Shown: positions 6,917 to 12,010 of the stretch, in pieces
Layout: every line of letters begins with the position of its first letter
Position numbering within the stretch: position 1 is the first letter of the stretch
NCBI GenBank assembly: GCA_900769325.1
Contig: CAAGGF010000042.1
Location: forward strand, 1-12,010
DNA: 12,010 nucleotides
Direction: 5' to 3'
Source: Spirochaetia bacterium
GTDB lineage: Bacteria > Spirochaetota > Spirochaetia > Treponematales > Treponemataceae
The notes under the pieces: generated by a model
What the model saw: the letters and a program-made list of their open reading frames with translations, nothing else
What the model was told of the DNA's origin: nothing
Databases searched by the model: none
Made by a program: the position numbers and the translations under genes

Positions 6917-6948
6917 AAAAAGCCCTGAAAGCATTTTCAGGGCTTTTT
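6917..6948. terminator. Bidirectional Rho-independent terminator between the S1 gene and purL
   Basis: Perfect 14-bp arms (6917-6930 and 6935-6948) flank a GCAT loop. The outer pairs are an A run on the left and a T run on the right, so the hairpin carries a U-tract on both strands. It lies between the convergent S1 and purL genes and ends both transcripts. Confidence 0.93.
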
Positions 6949-6959
6949 GTCTGGTGATT

Positions 6960-9900
6960 TTATTTAAAATATCTTACGCCGGCTTTGAAAATATTCTGAC
7001 AGCTGTTTTCTGTAGGATTTGTCAAAGGATTTCCTGCGATATTTTTTATTAAGTCGAGGCTTGCACCGTTTTTATCTGTTCCGACTGTTCGCTCGCTGTG
7101 ACCCATTTTTCCTAAAACATGTCCGTCCGGGCTTGTCATTCCTTCGATTGCAAAAAGTGAACCGTTCGGATTGTCTGGTTCTGTAATTGAAGGATTTGCA
7201 TTTTCATCGGCGTATTGCGTGAAAATCTGTCCGTTTTTGAAAAGTTGTTCCGCAAAAGATTTTTCGATTACGATTCGACCTTCTCCGTGGCTTACAGGAA
7301 CAAGGTGAAGTCTGGAATCTAAAACGCTTTCATCCTGTGCCCATGGGCTTAACGCGCTGACCATTCGTGTTCTGACTACGCGGCTGATATGCCTTCCGAT
7401 TTTGTTGAAAGTAAGAGTTGGCATATCGGCACTTGGAGATTTAATTTCACCGTAAGGAACAAGACCTGTTTTGATAAGTGCCTGGAAACCGTTACAGATT
7501 CCAAGTACAAGTCCGTCTCGTTTTTTGAGAAGATTCATTACTTCTTCTGAAATGTGTCCTTCGCGTAAAACATTTGCGATGAATTTTCCAGAACCGTCAG
7601 GTTCGTCCCCGGCACTGAATCCTCCGGCGAGTGCAAGAATTTGGGTTTCTTTTAATTCTTTCTGGAGTGATTCAAGGCTTTCTTTTAACGCTTGTGGAGT
7701 GTTGTTTGCAAAAACGAGAATTTTTGTTTGTGCTCCTGCGAGGTTGAAAGCGCGTGCCATATCGTATTCGCAGTTTGTTCCCGGGAAAACAGGAATTAAA
7801 ACTTTCGGTTTTGTTGTAGGATTTGCGAAAACAGAATTTTTTCGTGATTCTGCAAGGGAAGGATGAACTTCTTTTGCAAAATCAGGAAGTTCTTCTTGAA
7901 CAGGTGCGTTGCTTACCGGCGGGAATACTTCTGAAAGTTTTTGTTCCCACGCTTTTTCTGCTTCCTGAAGAGAGATTTGCGTTTCTTCAAACTGTTTTAC
8001 GGAAATCTGAAGTTTTTCTTCAGGGATAGTTTTTCCGAGTTTGAAAATAGTTCCGTCGATAAAGGCTCTTTCGTCGAGTTCAGAATCTGATTCTACGATG
8101 ATCGAACCGTAAAGCGGAGTGAATAAATCTGTTAGGGAAGGAGTTAATTCTTTTGCAAAACCGACTTTTGTTGCACTGAACGGAATGTTTTCGATTTTTA
8201 CGCCGATTCTGTTTCCCATTGCCATTTTTGTTACGGCTTCTGCAATTCCGCCTGCACATACAGGATACATCGCAAGAATTTTTTTGTTTGAATTTAATTC
8301 GTAGAGCGTGTTTGAATTTGATGTGAATGTTTCAAAATCCGGTGCAAGTTCTTTTGAATACGGAACTGTGACAAGGTAAACATTGCTTCCTGATTTTTTG
8401 AAAGAACCGCTCGTGATATTTTTTACATCGTCGCTTGTTACGGCAAAAGAAACCAGAGTGTGCGGAACATTTATGTCTTCGAAAGTTCCTGACATTGAGT
8501 CTTTTCCGCCGATTGAGGCTGTTCCCATTGCGTTCTGTGCATCAATTGAACCGAGTAAAGCGGCTGCAGGATAGCCCCATGTTTTTTCGTTTACGGCACG
8601 CCCGAAGAATTCCTGGAACGAAAGGCGGCAGTCAGAAGGTTTTCCGCCCATACATGTAATTTTTGCAAGGGATGAAAGAACTGCTGTCTGTGCTCCATGC
8701 CACGGTGACCATTGTCCAACTCGAGGATCGTATCCGTGTGCCATAAGGCTTACCGTAGAAGTTTCGTAAGGTGAAACTACAGGAATTTTTGCAACCATTC
8801 CGGCTTCCGGCGTGCACTGATATTTTCCACCGAACGGGAATAAAACTGTTGAAGAACCGATTGAGCCGTCGAAGCGTTCCGAAAGTCCTCTTTGTGAACA
8901 GCATGCAAGGTCGTTTATGTTTTTAAGCCAAGCATTTTTTAAATCGTTGTTCTGCAAGTCTTTTTTTACTGAATCAAGGGCGTTTGCAAGCGGCGAAAGA
9001 TTTTGTTCAGCAGGGCTTTCGATTAAGGCAACTGCTTCGTGGTGGGCACCGGCTGCATCAAGAAAAGTTCTTGCAAGATTTACGATTGTTTTGCCACGCC
9101 ATTTTAAGATGAGCCGGTCTGTATCTGTAACATCTGCAACTTTTACGGCGTTAAGGTTTTCTGATTCTGCAAATTTGATGAATCGTTCTGCATCTTTTTG
9201 CCTTACAACGCACGCCATTCTTTCCTGGCTCTCTGAAATTGCAAGTTCCGTTCCGTTAAGGCCTTCGTATTTTTTTGGAACTTTATCGAGGTCAACTTCA
9301 AGGCCCGGTGCAAGTTCTCCAATTGCAACTGAAACTCCGCCTGCACCAAAATCGTTACAGCGGCGAATCATAAGGCTTACTTCTTTATTTCTGAAAAGAC
9401 GCTGAATTTTGCGTTCTTCTACTGCATTTCCTTTTTGAACTTCGGCTGCGGCTGTTGTGACAGATTTTTCTGTGTGAACTTTAGAAGAACCCGTTGCTCC
9501 TCCGATTCCGTCGCGTCCTGTTCCGCCTCCAAGAAGAATTATTACATCTCCCGGTTCCGGCCGTTCGCGCATTACTGTATTTAAAGGAGCAGCTGCAATT
9601 ACGGCACCGAGTTCCATTCGTTTTGCCATGTAGCCAGGGTGATAAAGTTCTGTTACCTGACCTGTTGTAAGTCCGATTTGGTTTCCGTAAGAACTGAATC
9701 CTTGAGCGGCTTCACGGCAAATTTTTACCTGCGGAAGTTTTCCTTTGTGCGTTTTGCTGAGCGGAACTGTCGGATCTGCGGCTCCCGTTACGCGCATCGA
9801 CTGGTAAACCCATGAACGACCTGAAAGCGGGTCGCGGATTGCTCCTCCGATACAAGTTGCCGCACCACCGAAAGGTTCGATTTCTGTAGGGTGGTTGTGA

Positions 9901-10922
9901 GTTTCGTTTTTGAACATTAAAAGCCATGTTTCTTTTTCGTCGCAAGGCTTTCCGTCTTTTCCGTGCGTGTAGTGAACATCGATGTAAATTGAGCAGGCGT
10001 TGTTTTCTTCGCTTACTTCAAGATTGTCGAGTTTTCCGTGTTTTTTAAGGTATTTGATTCCGATTACGGCCATATCCATGAGGCAGACCGGTTTATCTTT
10101 TCTGTCTGCGTAAATTTCTGTCCTCATCGCTTTGTAATTTTCGAGCGATTTTTTGAACAATTCTGAATAAGGTCCGTCTTGAATTTTTATGTCTGTAAGT
10201 TCTGTTAAAAAAGTTGTGTGGCGGCAATGGTCTGACCAATATGTATCAAGAACACGGATTTCAGTTTCCGTCGGGTCGCGGTTTTCGCTTTTAAAATAAT
10301 CCTGAAGGAATTTTATGTCGAGAAGATCCATCGCAAGGCCCATTTTCTGACGGTAAGATTCAAGTTCAGATTCAGACCATTTTACGAAACCTTCAACGAC
10401 TGGAATATCGCCTGGATTTTCTGATTTTATTTTGAGCGTCTCTGGAATATTTTTATCATATGTGAGGCGGCTGTCGACAGGATTTATAAGGTAGTTTTCG
10501 ATTTTTTTAATATCGTCGCAAGTTGGTTTTCCAGAAAGAATTACCATTTTTGCGCATCGAACTGCAGGCGGTTCTGTTCCGACTTTACAGGTAGAAGATA
10601 ATTCTGCCCTTAAAAGTGAAAGACATTGTTCTGCACTGTCTGCTCTTTGGTCGTACTGACCCGGAAGATATTCCCAGACGATTACAGTATCGTTTTCAGA
10701 AACATCGATTTTATCGTAATAGACAAAATCGCTCTGCGGTTCGCTGAAAATTCTTGTGGCTGCCGCTTTTGAAACTGCTTCACTTACATTTTCAACATCG
10801 TAGCGGTTCAAATAACGAACTCCAGTTACTGCTGAAATTCCCAAAAAATTATTGATTTGTGCCAGATAACTTCCGGCTTCATTTTCAAAACCGGGCTTTC
10901 TTTCTACATATAAACGAAACAT
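6960..10922 (-). CDS. purL: Phosphoribosylformylglycinamidine synthase, single-chain PurL
   Basis: A 1320-residue FGAM synthase converting FGAR, glutamine and ATP to FGAM in step 4 of purine synthesis. The order is a PurS-like N-terminal domain (1-150), a linker with YWSDHCRHTTF (228-238), the first AIRS-type synthetase half with FKNETHNHPTEIEPFGG (337-353) and GGGTGRDGIGGATGSS (465-480), a second half (about 670-990), and a class I glutaminase domain (about 1038-1320). The glutaminase triad is intact: nucleophile Cys1143 in GICNGFQ, and His1275 and Glu1277 in GKMGHSERTVG. A Pro/Glu-rich linker (about 995-1035) joins synthetase and glutaminase. The all-in-one form resembles the long clade seen in clostridia more than the E. 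coli enzyme. No other pur genes lie nearby. The ATG (10920-10922) sits 6 nt after a TATAAT box, so no leader and no room for a purine riboswitch. Confidence 0.97.
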   Translation of the reverse strand: MFRLYVERKPGFENEAGSYLAQINNFLGISAVTGVRYLNRYDVENVSEAVSKAAATRIFSEPQSDFVYYDKIDVSENDTVIVWEYLPGQYDQRADSAEQCLSLLRAELSSTCKVGTEPPAVRCAKMVILSGKPTCDDIKKIENYLINPVDSRLTYDKNIPETLKIKSENPGDIPVVEGFVKWSESELESYRQKMGLAMDLLDIKFLQDYFKSENRDPTETEIRVLDTYWSDHCRHTTFLTELTDIKIQDGPYSELFKKSLENYKAMRTEIYADRKDKPVCLMDMAVIGIKYLKKHGKLDNLEVSEENNACSIYIDVHYTHGKDGKPCDEKETWLLMFKNETHNHPTEIEPFGGAATCIGGAIRDPLSGRSWVYQSMRVTGAADPTVPLSKTHKGKLPQVKICREAAQGFSSYGNQIGLTTGQVTELYHPGYMAKRMELGAVIAAAPLNTVMRERPEPGDVIILLGGGTGRDGIGGATGSSKVHTEKSVTTAAAEVQKGNAVEERKIQRLFRNKEVSLMIRRCNDFGAGGVSVAIGELAPGLEVDLDKVPKKYEGLNGTELAISESQERMACVVRQKDAERFIKFAESENLNAVKVADVTDTDRLILKWRGKTIVNLARTFLDAAGAHHEAVALIESPAEQNLSPLANALDSVKKDLQNNDLKNAWLKNINDLACCSQRGLSERFDGSIGSSTVLFPFGGKYQCTPEAGMVAKIPVVSPYETSTVSLMAHGYDPRVGQWSPWHGAQTAVLSSLAKITCMGGKPSDCRLSFQEFFGRAVNEKTWGYPAAALLGSIDAQNAMGTASIGGKDSMSGTFEDINVPHTLVSFAVTSDDVKNITSGSFKKSGSNVYLVTVPYSKELAPDFETFTSNSNTLYELNSNKKILAMYPVCAGGIAEAVTKMAMGNRIGVKIENIPFSATKVGFAKELTPSLTDLFTPLYGSIIVESDSELDERAFIDGTIFKLGKTIPEEKLQISVKQFEETQISLQEAEKAWEQKLSEVFPPVSNAPVQEELPDFAKEVHPSLAESRKNSVFANPTTKPKVLIPVFPGTNCEYDMARAFNLAGAQTKILVFANNTPQALKESLESLQKELKETQILALAGGFSAGDEPDGSGKFIANVLREGHISEEVMNLLKKRDGLVLGICNGFQALIKTGLVPYGEIKSPSADMPTLTFNKIGRHISRVVRTRMVSALSPWAQDESVLDSRLHLVPVSHGEGRIVIEKSFAEQLFKNGQIFTQYADENANPSITEPDNPNGSLFAIEGMTSPDGHVLGKMGHSERTVGTDKNGASLDLIKNIAGNPLTNPTENSCQNIFKAGVRYFK

Positions 10923-10957
10923 TCTAATATTATAGTGTTATCGCTTAATGAATTCAA
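10923..10957 (-). promoter_or_regulatory. purL promoter, abutting the ATG
   Basis: On the minus strand: TTGAAT (10952-10957), a 17-bp spacer, a perfect TATAAT (10929-10934), then ATTAGA and the ATG. The expected transcription start is the A of the ATG. No Shine-Dalgarno site. Confidence 0.8.
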
Positions 10958-10998
10958 TTAATGCCACTTGTAAAAATCAGCCTTTTCAAATTTTCCGT

Positions 10999-11035
10999 AA
11001 AAAAAAAGTCATTCAGAGTTTCCTCCAAATGACTT
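10999..11035 (-). terminator. Minus-strand Rho-independent terminator upstream of purL, orphaned
   Basis: Perfect 8-bp arms (11006-11013 and 11028-11035) enclose a 2x2 internal loop and a 3-bp stem capped by GAAA (minus-strand sense). Nine T (complement of 10999-11007) follow on the minus strand, overlapping the stem base. No intact gene lies upstream on that strand; only the short coding remnant at 11055-11117 feeds into it. Confidence 0.75.
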
Positions 11036-11054
11036 CTTCGGTTTTTATTAAAAA

Positions 11055-11117
11055 TTAGAAGTTGAATGCAACGCCTACAAAGACTTCTGAATTGATGATT
11101 GAAATTGAATCAAAATG
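11055..11117 (-). pseudogene. Possible 3' remnant of an outer-membrane beta-barrel protein gene
   Basis: On the minus strand the last codons before a TAA (11055-11057) read DSISIINSEVFVGVAFNF. The ending alternates hydrophobic residues and finishes on Phe, like the terminal strand and recognition signal of outer-membrane barrel proteins. A well-formed terminator follows 20 bp later on the same strand. Upstream the frame loses protein-like character and runs into the thiN promoter and coding region, so most of the gene is gone. The match is short, so this is suggestive only. Confidence 0.4.
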
Positions 11118-11181
11118 AGGAAAATAACAATTTTTTTTATTTTTGAGAACATTTTTAACATCTGATTCTGATTTTCGAAAA

Positions 11182-11217
11182 TTGAATTTTTTTCTTGTTG
11201 GTTTTATACTTTTTTTT
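11182..11217 (+). promoter_or_regulatory. thiN promoter, abutting the ATG
   Basis: TTGAAT (11182-11187), a 17-bp spacer and TATACT (11205-11210), then seven T and the ATG at 11218. No Shine-Dalgarno site and no space for a TPP riboswitch between the -10 and the start codon. Confidence 0.75.
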
Positions 11218-11847
11218 ATGGAAAAAAAACGGGCGGTCATCATCGGGGCGAGTGTTATTCAGGATTATCAAAGGGTAAAATCTTATTTTAAAGAAGGCGA
11301 TTTTTTTATTTTTTGCGACGGCGGACTTAAACATTCTGAATTTTTAGGAGCGGCACCTGATTTAATCGTCGGGGATTTTGACAGTTACAAAAAATCAAAT
11401 TTTACACAGGAAACAATCGTTCTTCCGTGTGAAAAAGACGATACCGACACTTTTTTTGCCGCAAAGGAAGCCTGTAAACGCGGATTTTCAGATTTTCTGT
11501 TGGTTGCAGTTGCGGGGCTTCGTCTTGACCACACTTTTGCAAACCTTTCGATTCTCTTGTACCTTGACAATTTAAAATTTAATGCACTTTTAGTCGACGA
11601 TTATTCTGAAATGCAAATTGTTTCTGCAGGCAAAAAATGTTCTGTCGAAGAAAAATTTTCGTTTTTTTCCGTGATAAATTTAGACGGTTCTGCAGAAAAA
11701 ATTTCAATTTCTGGCGCAAAATATCCTTTAACCGATTCTGAAATTCCGTGCGACTATCAGTTCGGAATTTCAAACGAAGTTTTGAGCGGAGAAACAGCTT
11801 TTGTGAGCGTGAAAAAAGGACGCGTTCTTTTAATAAAAATTTTTTAG
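11218..11847 (+). CDS. thiN: Thiamine pyrophosphokinase
   Basis: A 209-residue enzyme that transfers pyrophosphate from ATP to thiamine, making the cofactor thiamine diphosphate in the cytosol. Family motifs are clear: FCDGGLKHSEFLGAAPDLIVG (32-52) leading into DFDS (53-56), EKDDTDTFFA (72-81, acidic metal and nucleotide site), GLRLDHTFANL (100-110), and ISNE near the C-terminus (184-187), with a closing beta-rich thiamine-binding domain. Length fits the family. The frame is open further upstream to a TTG at 11143, but that stretch lies over the promoter and looks non-coding. The ATG at 11218 directly precedes EKKRAVIIG, the expected N-terminal strand. It is divergent from purL and convergent with the ABC ATPase gene 17 bp downstream. 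Confidence 0.92.
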   Translation: MEKKRAVIIGASVIQDYQRVKSYFKEGDFFIFCDGGLKHSEFLGAAPDLIVGDFDSYKKSNFTQETIVLPCEKDDTDTFFAAKEACKRGFSDFLLVAVAGLRLDHTFANLSILLYLDNLKFNALLVDDYSEMQIVSAGKKCSVEEKFSFFSVINLDGSAEKISISGAKYPLTDSEIPCDYQFGISNEVLSGETAFVSVKKGRVLLIKIF

Positions 11848-11864
11848 AGTAAATTTTTGGAATC

Positions 11865-12010
11865 TTATTCGATGATGAGTTTCCCGGAAATCGGGTTTTG
11901 AAAAATCGAAAAATTTCCGCCGTAAATCAAAGAAAGATTTTCATTTGTGAAAATTTCTTCGCATTTTCCTTCAAGAAAAATCTGGCGGTTTTCATTTTGT
12001 AAAAATTCAG
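11865..12010 (-). CDS. C-terminal end of an ABC-transporter ATP-binding protein (partial)
   Basis: On the minus strand the window edge cuts into a gene whose last 47 codons are visible, ending at a TAA (11865-11867). Segments such as EGKCEEIFTNENLSLIYGGN and FSIFQNPISGKLIIE match the tail of FecE/BtuD-type ATPases, where a 'G.p.EvlT.enL..iYG' element follows the nucleotide-binding core. These ATPases power uptake of iron-siderophore complexes, haem or cobalamin. The Walker and signature motifs lie outside the window, so family is likely but substrate unknown. It is convergent with thiN, 17 bp away. Confidence 0.65.
   Translation of the reverse strand, partial: EFLQNENRQIFLEGKCEEIFTNENLSLIYGGNFSIFQNPISGKLIIE

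Noticed and set aside
8917..9405. 162-codon plus-strand frame opposite purL
   Set aside because: It lies entirely within the conserved purL coding region, has no promoter or ribosome-binding site, and is a typical antisense shadow.
11143..11217. N-terminal extension of thiN from a TTG at 11143
   Set aside because: The added 25 residues match no part of the family and cover the TTGAAT/TATACT promoter.
11055..11243. A complete 62-codon minus-strand gene
   Set aside because: Only the last 20 or so codons look protein-like; the rest overlaps the thiN promoter and start and is low-complexity, so I call only the tail as a remnant.
11883..11899. CCCG...CGGG hairpin followed by TTTT as the thiN terminator
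   Set aside because: The stem is only 4 bp, the T run is short, and it lies inside the coding end of the ABC ATPase gene.

Overview
The window looks like chromosome from a host-associated treponeme (Spirochaetes). It is AT-rich with A/T-biased codons. It holds an M18 aminopeptidase, an S1-repeat protein, a single-chain PurL and a thiamine pyrophosphokinase resembling spirochete versions, and a repeat-rich surface protein. The genus call is inference from protein style; no rRNA or other marker is present.

Layout. 1-1165: the 3' part of a secreted or surface protein ending in three 100-residue fibronectin-III-like repeats, closed by a strong terminator. 1293-2502: a membrane acyltransferase whose only sensible ATG (1328) is separated from its body by a run of nine G that puts the two parts out of frame, so the gene reads as switched OFF by one base. 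2601-3319: a higBA-type toxin-antitoxin pair with a perfect palindromic operator inside its promoter. 3320-3695: a scar region with a second G run, the tail of a lost XRE regulator on the minus strand, and a palindromic dispersed repeat. 3661-6865: a three-gene operon (HAD phosphatase, M18 aminopeptidase, four-S1-domain protein). 6917-6948: a bidirectional terminator shared with the convergent purL (6960-10922, minus). 10923-11217: divergent promoters for purL and thiN, with a minus-strand terminator and the apparent last codons of a lost outer-membrane protein between them. 11218-11847: thiN. 11865-12010: the C-terminus of an ABC-transporter ATPase on the minus strand.

Two signals deserve most attention. 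First, all five genes that head a transcript (acyltransferase, higB, HAD phosphatase, purL, thiN) have a -10 box ending 6-7 nt before an ATG, which would put the transcription start on or next to the start codon. The three genes inside operons (higA, apeA, S1 protein) instead have clear Shine-Dalgarno sites. This predicts leaderless mRNAs for transcript-leading genes. Second, the G9 tract in the acyltransferase looks like a phase-variation switch, and its promoter geometry independently supports the ATG upstream of the tract.

Most of the remaining content is housekeeping: purine synthesis (PurL), thiamine activation (ThiN), peptide turnover (M18) and an RNA-binding protein. The surface-facing genes (repeat protein, acyltransferase) and the toxin-antitoxin/repeat region form the accessory part.
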